The notes under the pieces are model-generated. The model worked only from the letters and a program-made list of their open reading frames with translations, searched no databases and was not told where the DNA came from. Source: Rhopalosiphum padi (taxonomy: Eukaryota; Arthropoda; Insecta; Hemiptera; Aphididae). Taken from it: a stretch of DNA of 64,000 nt. This document shows, piece after piece, positions 42,207-54,984 of the stretch (position 1 is the first letter of the stretch; each line of letters starts with the position of its first letter). A program made the position numbers and the translations under genes. The stretch lies in NCBI RefSeq assembly GCF_020882245.1, contig NC_083598.1, positions 87,611,714 through 87,675,713 on the forward strand, in the 5' to 3' direction.

Positions 42207-42735
42207 CAGGGCGATTCTTTTAACAATAAACACTTAAGTTATCTCTCGTAAATTGTTCAATTTTTCAAACATATTCTTCGTTAACATTTTTAAAAATATG
42301 TAATTCATAATAATTGTTTTGTGTTTTTAATGTTATTATTGCATTATAATTTATATTTATGCGACATTCCACTCTTTTAAACTCGGTAAACTATAAATAT
42401 TTTTAAGTTCAAGAGGACGTCGTACACTCGTGCTGTCGATTCGCTGTAATATTTAAGCCGAGAGCAGAGAATTCAAATCGCTGAACGTAAATTTAAGTGC
42501 GTATGTCATCCATGTTAGTAATACGGTACAGTCAACACGCCATGTGCTACAGGTTGCGATGATGTCTTCGTCATAAGTGCGAGTACTATACATTTGTCGT
42601 ATGATGAATGTTCACGCTCGTCGCATACACTGTTGTTATTGAAAAAAAAAACAACTCAAAAATGATAACGAAATGTTTGAAAAAAGTTAATTCTACGAGG
42701 CGATGAGATAGTAATAAGCAAAAACAATCATCCTG
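42207..42735. mobile_element. Non-autonomous TA-target DNA transposon (MITE-like), copy C, 529 bp, with long inverted repeats
   Basis: The element is flanked by TA at 42205-42206 and 42736-42737. The left end CAGGGCGATTCTTTTAAC matches the reverse complement of the right end, CAGGATGATTGTTTTTGC. The similarity continues with gaps for roughly 90-95 bases: both arms share TCGTA, TTTTTCAAACAT and CGTTAWCATTTTT in the same order. The size and outer ends resemble the other two copies. No transposase frame is present. The Tc1/mariner-like assignment rests on TA targets and end sequence only. Confidence 0.65.
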
Positions 42736-42885
42736 TATTATAATTTAGTATAGGTACATTATTATGCGGTGAAAACCGCGTGAACCGTCCTCGTCGGTAA
42801 ACAAACAACGGTATAATACGAGAGACATATATTATAAAATATGGAGAAAAAAAACAACACGACGACTGTTTTCTGCCGACGTTCG

Positions 42886-42886
<1 letters not shown>

Positions 42887-42917
<31 letters not shown>
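42887..42917. repeat. (ATT)n microsatellite
   Basis: An uninterrupted run of about ten ATT units. Confidence 0.95.
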
Positions 42918-42918
<1 letters not shown>

Positions 42919-43601
42919 GTTGCTGCAGCGTATCGTATGTGTCATTGATGCAGCGCGGTGCAGCGTTTGAACGTACGCCGACGCCACACGTGTTTGTCCG
43001 TCCGTCCGCATGGGTAGTGCGAGAAATTAACACCTTACCTTCGTATTATATTGCCTTAATGGCGTGTTTATCTCCGGGGAAGTGAAAAAAAAAAAAAAAT
43101 CACCGACTGGAAAAAAAAAAACCGAAAGAAAGCACGCTGATTCCGTGAGGTTTATTGTGCGTCGTAAAATATATAATATATAAATATATATATGTATATG
43201 TGTATAATATATTAATAAATAATGTGCAGTTGATGGATTTTTGTATTTTTGAAAACCCACCAGCGAAATCAACGCGCGTTGCAAAACAATTTATCGATAG
43301 GTAATTGAATGGTTTGCCGCCGGGCGAACGATGAGTCGATTTATTATCGTAAAATAGGTATATATCGATGCCGCGTTATTATCGTACAGCTGGTTTAATT
43401 ATACGTTTACATCGGACTCGCGTTTGTTATTAATACGTCATGTTTTATTATAATATATTTTAATTCATTTCCTATGTGTGCGGATGAATAGCTAGTGTGC
43501 GGCCGTAACGTTTTCGAGATATTTGAGGAATTTTGTTATTGAGTCAAAAAACACGAAAGGAACATGATATTTTTTTTTTTTAATTATTTAGTGTTGAATA
43601 A

Positions 43602-43653
43602 CAACTAGTCTTTACTACATATAACTATATTATTAAAGTATACCGACTAGTTG
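43602..43653. repeat. Short hairpin with 9-bp perfect arms
   Basis: CAACTAGTC at 43602-43610 is the exact reverse complement of GACTAGTTG at 43645-43653, with a 34-base AT-rich spacer. Poly-T and poly-A stretches flank it. It could be chance, a terminal repeat of a tiny element, or a folded RNA. Confidence 0.45.
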
Positions 43654-45523
43654 AGACTGCTTAGATGATAAATAAATATTAAAAAAAAAAAAAAAACATT
43701 TTTTTTTAAATTGATTTAGGAAAATATGACAGTTGATGTGATAATAACGTCCAAGACGAAAATATAGTTGACTCGTTCATTACAAGTTACAACAATGTTA
43801 ATTCAAATTAATAATTTTAATAAACGATTTAATTTTATTAGCATTAATGCCAATTAACTGATCGGTTCGTGAAAAATCGTTATAGAATTAATAATTATAG
43901 TAATTATTCGAATGGCATAGTTATACCACTCGCACACATTGATTATGATTATAGTGACAAACGGATAAATCAATATATGTTTATTTCTCAATTTAATAAT
44001 AAGTAATGGTAATCTTACTCAAGGATGTAATTTCGGTACGAGAAAACCGGTTAAGGATTGATTGATCCTGATACTGCTATTATCATACAATGTAAACGTA
44101 TAATATAATACTTATACCTACACTTTTCTGTAGTTTTTCTGTTATTACTTGACTTGTATATAATTCGTAATATTATGTACTTTGGATTTTCTTTAAAATT
44201 GTATATTATATAATATTTTGAATTAGGCACCTCGGGCGTTATGAGATATCTCGTTACATATTTTAATCATATCCTTATTATGATACGCTACGGCGATATC
44301 ATTATTTCAGCGATGAAGTAATGTATATATACTATATATATATTATATTTTGTATAGGTACTTAATATCTACCTTATGACGACGAGTAATGAGTATCCGA
44401 ATTGACTTCGTTTAATAATAAAGTTTATGATGGCGATGATAGGTCATTACGTAAAATAATAGACGATGGTGGAAAATATTATGATACAAGTTATTGTTGG
44501 GGAGAAGGGAAAATCGACGAATAGTGATAAATTGGACATCATACCTGCGTTTTCAGTCCAAGTCCCGAAAACACGTGGCTCTCTTTAAATTCAAAATAAA
44601 ACATTTCTGAATAGTTTTTTTTTTAAAACAAAACACATATTATCTAAATTAAATAATAGAAACATTTAAAAAAAAATAAGAAAATAAATATATTAAATAT
44701 ATTTTTAATATGAAAATATTATTCTCGAGGGTTTCGTGAGCTTTTTTACAGGAAATTAAATTCAAAGCAATTGTACTCGTCAGATGGATATTGCCTATAT
44801 TATTATTTGCAGAGGTGCAACCAAGGGGATTTCTCCCTCCTCGAGACAATAATGTATGGAGTATATATTTTATTTAGCTTTGAAAATAATATGGATAATT
44901 TATCAAATAATAACGATTTTACAGTGAAAGTTTACATTGTTATAACCAACATGATGACACAACTATTAAGAATATTTATTCCCTTGAAAAAATCCTGCAG
45001 GTTGGTCTACCGATTATTTGGTTATAAATCTTAATCTTATTATCGTATAATAATATTTTATTGAATATATATCGTATATTATCGTATACTTACGTTTTCA
45101 TTCCAAATTAATATCCAACACTAACCGTTTAATTAAAAATACGGCTTCCCTTTCTATTCCCGATTACTCTTTTCGTCTGCAAAAACGCAACTGGAATCAT
45201 AATTTATTAAGCTAATAAATAAATAATTTAATGAGATACTACTACCAATGGGCGATTTCCTCTTCGTGCCGTTCACTCCTCTTACGAGTGGATATATAAT
45301 ATCATCATAATATTAATAATTGTACAGAGTGATGTCTTGTCTTACATATTTGTAATATTAAATAAAAAATAATAATAATAAATGCTTATAGAGATACCTG
45401 TTTCTATAAAGACGTAGGTACCTATCTAATATTATATTAAATGGCAAATTTTTGCGGACGAATAATTAAATGTGTACCTCTATATACAAGAGATTAAAAT
45501 CGTTCGTACCTTGTTTGTTACAG

Positions 45524-45577
45524 ATGGGCACCGGCATGGATCATAAATCTACTTGGTACTGCAACGCGGCGAACAAG
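45524..45577 (+). CDS. Second coding exon (54-base microexon, 18 codons) of the same gene
   Basis: The exon lies between a strong acceptor (pyrimidine-rich TTGTTTGTTACAG) and the donor AAG|GTAAAA. It is exactly 18 codons, MGTGMDHKSTWYCNAANK, and joins phase 0 to the preceding exon without changing frame, giving a 54-residue N-terminus so far. Its unbiased, G+C-richer codons (GGC ACC GGC; AAC GCG GCG AAC AAG) contrast sharply with the flanking AT-rich intron. Because its length is a multiple of three and both borders are phase 0, it could be skipped without a frameshift. Because it opens with ATG, it could also serve as the start in transcripts from another promoter. No domain is recognisable, and the protein continues beyond the window. 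The donor is weaker than that of exon 1. Confidence 0.62.
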
Positions 45578-45587
45578 GTAAAACATT

Positions 45588-45648
45588 TAATAATAATAAT
45601 AATAATAATAATTACGATGATGATGATAATAATAATAATAATAATATA
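45588..45648. repeat. (AAT)/(ATG) compound microsatellite next to the exon 2 donor
   Basis: TAATAATAA units, four ATG-type units and more AAT units begin only 10 bases inside intron 2. Confidence 0.9.
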
Positions 45649-45997
45649 ATGTAATAACGACGATAATAATATTATAATGATATAAATCGCGCGGTGGTTA
45701 TTTTTTATAATATTGTTATATTGTTATTATTTTTGAATGGACAAATCCCGCGGGGAAACCAGTTTGACCGAATGCGGGTAGTTCGATTAATATTTAAATA
45801 TTCGGTTCGCGCTAGGCGACGGCGGGAATTGATTAGGATCCAGATATCATTAAGCGTTCCGGGGGGAAACCGATACTTTATATGTTATTACACGATATTA
45901 TATCTGTGTGGAGGTTTTTTCCCCGCCGTGGTGAAAAAAGAATAAAAAAAACTGATATATTCATATATACATAGGTAATACATATAATATGTTTGTT

Positions 45998-46021
45998 TGT
46001 GTGTGTGTGTGTGTGTGTGTA
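45998..46021. repeat. (GT)n microsatellite
   Basis: A run of about 12 GT units. Confidence 0.9.
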
Positions 46022-46161
46022 TAAAATATAAATTACATTACATTCGTGATTAAACGTACCGGTTTTCCATTAGAGTTTTTCGAGAAAGAAAAAAAAAACA
46101 ATATCCCTCCTCCGCTAGGTATATACCTATTAGACCGAAGTGACCTAAGTGCCGTGTCTGT

Positions 46162-46188
46162 AGCAGCAGCAGCAGCAGCAGCAGCAGC
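46162..46188. repeat. (AGC)9 intronic triplet repeat
   Basis: Nine perfect AGC units about 585 bp after exon 2. Read in another frame this is a CAG repeat, which in exons encodes poly-Gln, but here there is no exon border or long open frame around it. I call it a microsatellite. Confidence 0.9.
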
Positions 46189-46518
46189 TGAGGGTGACAA
46201 CCGACCGGATTTATGACGACTCTGTTACGTGTAGTATATATACTTGTATATCATGTGTTATTATATTATATACTACCAGAGGTCGGCGAAATAATATTAT
46301 ATACATTTCGGACGGTAATAATTGAAAACACGTCGCCCGTAGGTAACCGAAGGGCTTTTTCTCGTTTATAAACGGATTTGTAATTATCTGCAGCAGCCGT
46401 ATAATAATAATGTGATTCGATTATAAAGTTGTATTTTTTTTTTATGTTTTATTAATACTACTATCGCCGTTATAAACGTATGCACACACACACACGCACG
46501 CACGCACATATATATGTA

Positions 46519-47032
46519 CAGGGTGATCCATTTGACCACATACATTTCCAAGTGGTTTTTTAATGTTTATAAGTGTTGAAAAATACGAAAAGAAATGTTT
46601 TTATAACTTAAGTTTCAGAGTATATAGCTATATCAGTAAATATATCGAATATGCCGATTACGTAGTTTAAATAATTTTTTGTTAATGTAATAACAGTGTA
46701 TATGTGTGAGCAGAGTGAATTAGCGAGAGATACCCTACCAAAAGTTGTGGTTAATTACTATAATTTTGATTTAAATTTGAAATATTCATCGGTAAAAAAA
46801 AAACCCTATTTACTGAATATTTGATAATGTTATTACTTATACACCAATATTTCAAGAACATTATTCTCAGCTTCTAATAGTTATAAACTAAGAATACGTA
46901 ATGGTGTCATAGAAGAAAAAAAATCTAAAAATCACTATGTTACAAATTACTAAATTGTAAATAAATCTGTATAAATCTTTGTAATTATACTAATTTGTTG
47001 TTTGAATTTTGTCAATTAAATGGATCACCCCG
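46519..47032. mobile_element. Non-autonomous TA-target DNA transposon (MITE-like), copy B, 514 bp
   Basis: The element is flanked by TA at 46517-46518 and 47033-47034. It opens with CAGGGTGATCCATTT and closes with AAATGGATCACCCCG, an inverted repeat of 15 bases with one mismatch. The first ~30 bases resemble the right end of copy A (CAGG-TGAT-CA and ACATACA in the same order). Internally it is AT-rich with no transposase frame. A direct TA repeat and these ends fit a Tc1/mariner-type mechanism. This is the cleanest copy of the three. Confidence 0.75.
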
Positions 47033-47710
47033 TACATTTAAATAATTACATTATGCGAGTATATACGAGTATATGTATTGGTACGTAATATATATTTTAC
47101 GTCATTCGGGACAGTGATGATAATATCATTAATAAGATGCCTCCGATGCGGCGGCAACGGCGGTTATCTGTCCGGGGGCAACCGGCAGCAGTTTCACCCC
47201 AGTAAATAATAAATATTATAATATAATATGTAATATTATTTGTTAATAAAAAACTAAAAACAAAACCAAAACGTATATATATAAATAACAATGACAGCGG
47301 TCGTGTATAATATTTATTATTATAATACCGTCGTCGTCGTCGTGTAATGTTTAATGCGACGCGATTGGCTGCCGTTTCGATTTTTTTTCGGACGCGTGCG
47401 CCCAGAGGCGACGAGTGACGACCCACGCGCATGGAATCGTATTACAATTATTTACGGACGCATCGAAACTTATCGAAGTCGGAATATTATATTATATAGC
47501 GGCGGCCGGTCCGGTGACAGGACGCACGAGGAAAACTCGTCTATATAATATAACACACATTACGAGTAATACCTATTTATATATATATATATATGTGTGT
47601 GTTCAAACCTCGCTATAGACAACCACCGTGTCGTTATTACGACTCGAACGTGTTTTCGCGTGTTAGATTTATGATAATAATATGATATTATTTATCATAA
47701 TGAATATAAT

Positions 47711-47753
<43 letters not shown>

Positions 47754-50700
47754 CGTTATTATGGCTAGTTAGTAGGTATATAGGTATAGGACTCGATAAT
47801 CCTTGTCGATTTGATATGATGATATATTTTAATCTCGTATATAGATATCGATCCAACAGTGTCGTTATAACTTTATAAGCTCGTGATGTCGATAACAGTA
47901 TATTTTGATATTTTAGTTTGAATCGAGTTTGCGCACTTACACACCGTTCGGCATCGTGTCGTTTTTCCGATATTTATTTGTACACACATCATATAGTAAA
48001 TTGTCTACAGGTACTCGTTGCTAATATTATGCATTATTCGTGGGGAGTGGTTTCTGGTCAATCTCTCTTTCTGAAATTTCTTTAAATTTTTAAATATATG
48101 ATATGAAACTATTATGATAACAATCGTTTTTAATTTTATTATAATAACGGGTTTTTTTTTTAAAATAAATAAATTAAACACATATTTATATATGATCATC
48201 TTTATTTTTTTTATTTTCTTGGATTATTCTCAATAAATATTTAAATTATATTACCCAATAGGTACAGCAATCACTAAGAATAATAATATTTTATATATAG
48301 ATTATTTACATTATTTTCTAACAACAACATACGAGAGAGCGTGTATATAATAATATTATATACAGCGATATTATAACGAGCTTTAGAATTATTTTTTATT
48401 TTATTTATAATAATTTCATAACAACAACAATGAACAAATATGTTTACTTTTCGACAAATCCACGTAATATTATTATACTATAGGCTGTAAGATCCAGATT
48501 TTTTTATCTATTCGTGAAGATTTAAATCGTTTTAGGATTCGTATTTTTTACTCGAATGCACATTATATAATCATCATATATTACGTCAATCACATTTTAT
48601 TAATTTTTGAATTATTTTACTATTTCATTTATATTCATAGTACGCGTTCAGCCTTTAACCTACCGTACGTAGGTATAGGTATATTTCTGAAAAAAATTAA
48701 AATACTCCGCCTCCCGTTCGAAGTTTACGAGTATTTTTCGCCCGTTTCCAAATTCAACCGGCGATGTCTTATTAAAATATTTGCACGTAGTTTAAAGCGC
48801 TTCGCAAGAGTATTATAATATTATATATAGGCGTATGCGAATTCGTTGCAAATCGCGCTGTGACAACACACCGTGACATTGTACAACGGCGACGACCATT
48901 GCAGCGCGTCGAAAGTTTAACTTTGTTCGCCGCGCGTTATCATTCACGAAACGCCCTGTATATAACATGTGTTATACACGCTGTACACAATCGATTAGGA
49001 AACACGTATGTACATGCGCGTATTTTATTATACAGCCGTATAGGCGCTCGTACGTCCTTGTGTCCGCATCCGTTCGCGGAAAAACGGTAAATACATCAAA
49101 CCGTTTCGCGTCGTTGATGCGTATACTATACAATATATTATTGTTGTACGTATGTGTATATAAACGCGTACGCCATGTTCGAATAGTATGGTATGAGCAA
49201 TTTGCAGGAAACGCTTGTGACATATTATCATATTATCGTTTATTTTATTTTTACATTTTATTACTTATGTACATTTAATACGACGTGCAAATAATTACGT
49301 TGTGCGTGGTAAGTATCTATACGAGTACCTACCTCTACACACACATATATATATATATAGGTATATAATACTCGTCTATTAAAAAAAAAAAAAAAATAGG
49401 CAATTTTTTACGACCTCGCAATGGACTCGCAGACGTGTTTAATACACTGTTTATGTATACGACACATCTATACGTTATAATGATATAATTATTATTCGGA
49501 CGCGAGATTTTAACGATAAACGACATTCGTATAGCTGCAATGGTATCAATTTATTATACGAACCACCTGTAGGTATGACCGACCTGTTGTACACGACGTA
49601 TTTTACGCGCGTGCTGCGTGTAACGAGTGAATCACGATTATGACGTATCGCTGAAAGCTATATAAAATGGAAGAAGCGTATTTTATTATGTACAACGGAT
49701 TTCGATAAAGTTAACATCGAAATCGTCTAAACATGTGTCCTGTCATAACTGCCATAGACGGAGATTTAGGCAAATTTTAGGAGGACTTTTTATTTTTTAC
49801 ACAATATATACAAGTTAGGTTAAAAACTATGATTATTAATTCTAAATAGAAAAAAAAAATTCGTAGAACCATGCCACCTGTTCATGATATAAATAGGTAT
49901 TTGTATTCTTTCAATTATAAATATTATTACCTATTGTGTAATAAACAAAAATAATTCATAAAATATTTGGATGAAAGTTAATAGTACCTATAATCAAACA
50001 ATATATAATATTTCTTTACAGGTTTAGCAAATGATTAAAAATTTGATGTAGGTACCTTTTTAAATATGCTTAATGGTTGGCTTTAATATAGTAAAATTAT
50101 TTAATTTATCGTGTAATTTGAATCGTGTAAAATATAAACAAATCATACCAATTATATTGCGTGTAAAACAATATTCACGAAAAGAGGAAATTAAAATTTT
50201 TTAATAATTTGGGTGGCCAAGCTCAGATAAGCTCATTCCAATAACTAACAATGTACGTAGCATTTATACTCGGTGATAGGTAGGTACTATTTGTTGTATA
50301 TTAAAATCTATAGGTATCACACGGACGTCAATCATTATATTTTATTACCGAAAGAGATACACGCTAATGAACTACATATATCAATATAATCATTATAATG
50401 ATATACTATACTCGTATTATAATACTGTATATATCATATTGTTCATATTCATTATATACAACGCTACTTCTGGAATCCGTTGACCGTTATATTGTGTTAT
50501 AATGTTATATTATGCACGCATTTGCACTGCAGATATCCTTTTGCCCGGATGGGTACATTCGTGATAATAATTAAGAATATCATAATTAATAATGCAAAAT
50601 AAGCAATAAATATTGCCATAGTATGGCGATAGCATATAATAATACGATGGCCTTATTTATCACTCATAATTATAGTTCAACATCTAAATGCATTTGATTG

Positions 50701-53700
50701 CAATTATAATATTATACGGATATTAGGTTTGATTTTTTTTTTATCTCTTGTATAAACGCAATATGTTTTCAAACGTAAAAAATAATGTACACAATATATT
50801 CATATATTAGTAATATATACTTTTAGAATACATCGAAGCTCACAAATGCAATCATTGCCGCAGGCAGCCAGTGTGTATTTTTAATAATTTATTATTAATT
50901 AATTATATTATTTTTTCAAAAATGTTTTACCTCATTTCAATTAGTTTAATAATGTATTTAGAAAACAGAAATGCGATTTTACGATGTTGATTTTACATTT
51001 TAATTAGGGAAATTCGATAAAACTTATATGTAAGTACCAATATTTATACTTAAATTATATTTAATTTATCATAAAATATTCATACTATTTTTATAGGAGT
51101 ATAGTCTATAATACGTATAATTCTCACGGTGCTTAAATTACAATGTGATACAAATTATATATATTTATATCAATGATTTTCGATTTCTATAGATTGCATT
51201 TTTTTTTGTATTTTTTGGTTGATGTAGTGGGCAACTTGGTCAAAAGTTTTAATTGAAAGACGATTGTGTTACAGTCGTCTTATAATTGTTATGAATATAC
51301 CTATGTTTTTCGTATCACAAGTTTTTTAAGAATACTTTTATAGTATATACATTTCGTTTTCTGCAAGAAGTGATAGTTAGTATCTATCAATTCGTAAATG
51401 CAACGCACCTGCTTAAATTGTATTAGTTATAGTGATTTACGATTGTAATATTGGTATTATAATTAATAATAATAACATATTATTATTTATTTATACAAGT
51501 ATACTATTTGAATCAATATACAAATGTTATCAAGTAAATTTTATCTCAAAATGATTTTATTATATTATCGCCAATAACGAACAATATAATATTACACTTT
51601 GCAGTAGAAATATCAATAAGAATAATATTATGATATCATGAACCAATTTCAATGTAATTTATTTTAAAATATAAAACTATATATTCAAAAGACTGTATAT
51701 AGTCTGTAAGTACACATTTTGATTTATAGTAAATATTAAAAATTAAATATAAGAATAATTTTTTTTTTTACTTAAATTAGGTATACCTTATACGTAGGTA
51801 TACGTATATTTTTCACTATTTTTCACGCTTAAAAAAACTATTTAGACCTTGACGATAAAAAAACTGCCTCCGCCCCCTCCCACCATATTCCGCACGTGTA
51901 GTACAATTTTTACAAATATGTATATATAATAATAATTATACTTGTAGGTACGTTTGTAATTTTTCTGTTGTACACCGACGGTGGGCGTCTTACGGCGCAC
52001 GCGCTTAGCGAAAACAATACCCCCGGCTTTTCAACCATGCCGACTATTAATAAACATAACGCGGTGCGGATGGATAATTACTGTGGTAAAAATTTTAGCA
52101 TAACGGCGAGAACCGGTCTTGAGAGAAGATATTATATAGGTATATATATATATATATATATATGAATATTAAAAAAAAAAGTGTCGTGGGCGGTCAATGG
52201 CATTTCAAAATGAAAATAACTATTCTTCCGAAACGCGTCGACGAAAAGTTTGACAAACGTCCGAAACGTAGGTATAATAATGATTATATAATCGTATGGG
52301 CTAAGAAAATATATATATTAAACAATTCCATATTTGTATTGTATTCGTGTGTTTATATCGTTACACGTTATATATATATATATATATATTTCGAGCGAAA
52401 CTATCGAACACTATATTCTGTCCGTCTTCTGTACACGCGCATTTCATATTGTATATGTATAGAGGTACCTATACGCATATTATAATACGTATTACATTAT
52501 AATATTATGATGATGGTGGTTAACCAGTTTTTCCGTAGAAGAGCATATTACTCAGGTACGGGCTACAGAAAGCGTGTGGGTCAAGGTGTAACGTGGCGCG
52601 CGTATAGCGGTAGGCAGGTACGACGCGCGGGGAAAAAATAAATAAATTCGTTTTTTTAGTGTTTCGTATATTATTCATGCGTTTTCCGAGATCTAAATTA
52701 TTGTCGCCCTACACCACTTAAACCGATTGTTTACACCTATAAATATTTTTTTCCCGTGGACGGGGGAGGGAAAAGTAAAGAAATTATGATAATGGCCGAG
52801 TGCCACCGCAGGAAATCACCTCGGCCTACAACGTATATTTACATTATTTTCGTTTTATTGCTAGTCGGTTATTATTATTATTTTTGTCTAAACCGTTTTT
52901 CTATTGCTCCGACGTGACATTTTTTCGGTTTCATAATTCGCCCTCTGGTCATAAATTATGTCAGTAAACCAAATAAACGTCGTTTTAATTTTGGCTACCT
53001 AAAAAGAATACGATATTTTATACAAACGTATTTTCTGGTCCCGGTGTAAATAACCATTACCGCGGTCTAAAAGTCCAAAATATGTCTCGTAAAATTTTAG
53101 AAACGAATGATATAATCTCCCTCTCAATCGATATCATACCGTATAGCTAGTACCTACGAGCCGTGTAAAATTACTGTCGCCCATATTATATACACTGTAC
53201 GAGAACTTATAATGTTACAGGATCCTCAGATAAAAGAGTAAACGAGCGACTGGTGACTCGACTATTATTGTAATTATTTTACACGATTGTTATTACCGTA
53301 CAGATGTATAATAGCTATTGGCTATGCAGTTATAATAAATTAACGCACGCGCATATCCGGCGCTCATTACAGTAAGGTCGAAAACCAAAATTGTTTGTCC
53401 AGAAGATTATTTAAATGAGAAAAAACACAATAATTATAGGGGCCCCGGGTGACTAGTTACGTTATTATCATTTTTGTTATTTTCTTTTTTTATTATTATT
53501 ATTATTTCTTTTTGTTGTTCCTCTGCTTCAGTGTTTTATCGTTTAGAGGGCATAACTCGTTTGTTCGTTTATTCAAATTATACTACCGGAGACGAAAAGC
53601 TATAAATACACAAATCGTGAACCTGCATTGCTGTACAGCTTTTTTTTTTAAAAATTGACAACTATTTAAATACAACAATATATTATTTTAATATTATGCG

Positions 53701-54191
53701 GCGTATTCCAATAATGTCATATGCAGCGATTGCTGTCGTGTATGTGTATATACAGCACTGAAATGAAATAATATTCCGTTCGAAATTATATCTGAAACGA
53801 AATTGGCATGGAAACAACGCTATAAAAAGACGTAAATGCAAATCCGAACGGAACGCGTGCAAAAAAAAAAATAGAAATAATAATAATAATGAAAACCTAA
53901 TGGACAAATGCATCGGAGACACATCATTTTAATACGCAATTCGAGATACCGCACGGCGAGATTTGAGTGCCTCCGATGTTTCACGCAGACGTTTACGATT
54001 GGAAATTATTCCTTATTAGCATATTATCGCCCGCATCTATTTGATATTTTTTTTTTCTACTTTTTTCAAAAATAAAACATATATTATACAACGTCAGGCT
54101 CGTTGGGACGGCAATTTATTATGTCCTGGAGATTAATTTTAGAGCTTTAAGAGTCCGCCGTTAAAATCGGACATTCGACGTTTTACAGACA

Positions 54192-54192
<1 letters not shown>
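47033..54192. other. Intronic DNA, no gene seen
   Basis: The block is AT-rich with a few CpG-richer patches (about 47.1-47.5, 48.7-49.2 and 51.9-52.7 kb). Frames up to about 110 codons were examined. They are low-complexity, overlap on both strands, or lack domains. Confidence 0.5.
47712..47752. repeat. (CA)n-(TA)n compound microsatellite
   Basis: About 15 CA units are followed directly by about 6 TA units. Confidence 0.95.

Positions 54193-54236
<44 letters not shown>
54193..54236. repeat. (CA)22 microsatellite
   Basis: The longest CA tract in the window, uninterrupted. Confidence 0.95.
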
Positions 54237-54237
<1 letters not shown>

Positions 54238-54952
54238 CTATACACGCGTATAAATAATAATAATAATATGCTCGTTTATATATACATACGAGTATATGTA
54301 GCTGGTCGTATACGCCGTCGTATCGTAACGTTCTCGCGATCGTCTCGCATAATATGTGAAATCGCAATATCACGAGTCAATCACTTGGAATGCGATAAGT
54401 CACGATTACTTGCTGTTTCCGATTATCTACGGTTATAGATTCGAATATACTTCTCGCACGTGTGAACCGTATGTGTGTGTGTGTGTATACCTATACACTA
54501 TTATAGCCATATAGGTAAAAGACTGCTGTACGTATAGGGAGAGATATAATATGACGCTGTGACAATAATAATAATAATAATAATAACAACATTATTATTA
54601 TGTTTAACAAGCCCCCACACCACCCTCGTACGGTGTGTCTATGGACTCGGGTTCCCCCCGCGTTCACCTTGTACCTTGCATGTATGCAGTCGTTTGACAA
54701 ATTACATAATTATTATTATTATTATTATGTACGCTGTTATTATTGTATTTTTGTTTATCCCGACGAAATGCGATGATGTTTCACCACAAAGTTGGTTTTT
54801 ATTTTATAATTGAGGTCGTAAGTGGGTTTCGCGCGCATGCGAATTGTAGGCGTGTAAGAATTTTATTTACGGACAAAACGTCCAATTTAAACAGTTGTTT
54901 TGAAACGCGCCCACCGTAAACGCGCAGCGCAGCAGTTACGTGTTAACAAAAA

Positions 54953-54984
54953 TAATAAATAAATAAATAAATAAATAATAATAA
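54953..54984. repeat. (AATA)n microsatellite
   Basis: AAT and AAAT units in tandem, with about five perfect AAAT units in the middle. Confidence 0.85.

Larger units (their letters stand above)
653..45523 (+). other. Intron 1 (44,871 bp)
   Basis: It is bounded by GTAAGT at 653 and by a pyrimidine-rich acceptor TTGTTTGTTACAG ending at 45523. It is very A+T-rich, interrupted by CpG-richer patches, and holds two transposon copies, a retrotransposon fossil, a 33-bp tandem array and many microsatellites. I found no convincing additional coding exon on either strand, though an undetected small or non-coding exon, or a nested ncRNA, is possible. The size assumes that exons 1 and 2 belong to one transcript; the matching phase supports this but does not prove it. 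Confidence 0.6.
42738..45523. other. Intronic DNA before exon 2, no gene seen
   Basis: It includes an ATT run (42887-42917), a small hairpin (43602-43653) and otherwise AT-rich sequence. A frame around 44771-45034 overlaps a minus-strand frame at 44649-44849. Neither has a recognisable domain, though the complex sequence at 44.5-45.0 kb may be an uncharacterised repeat. Confidence 0.45.
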
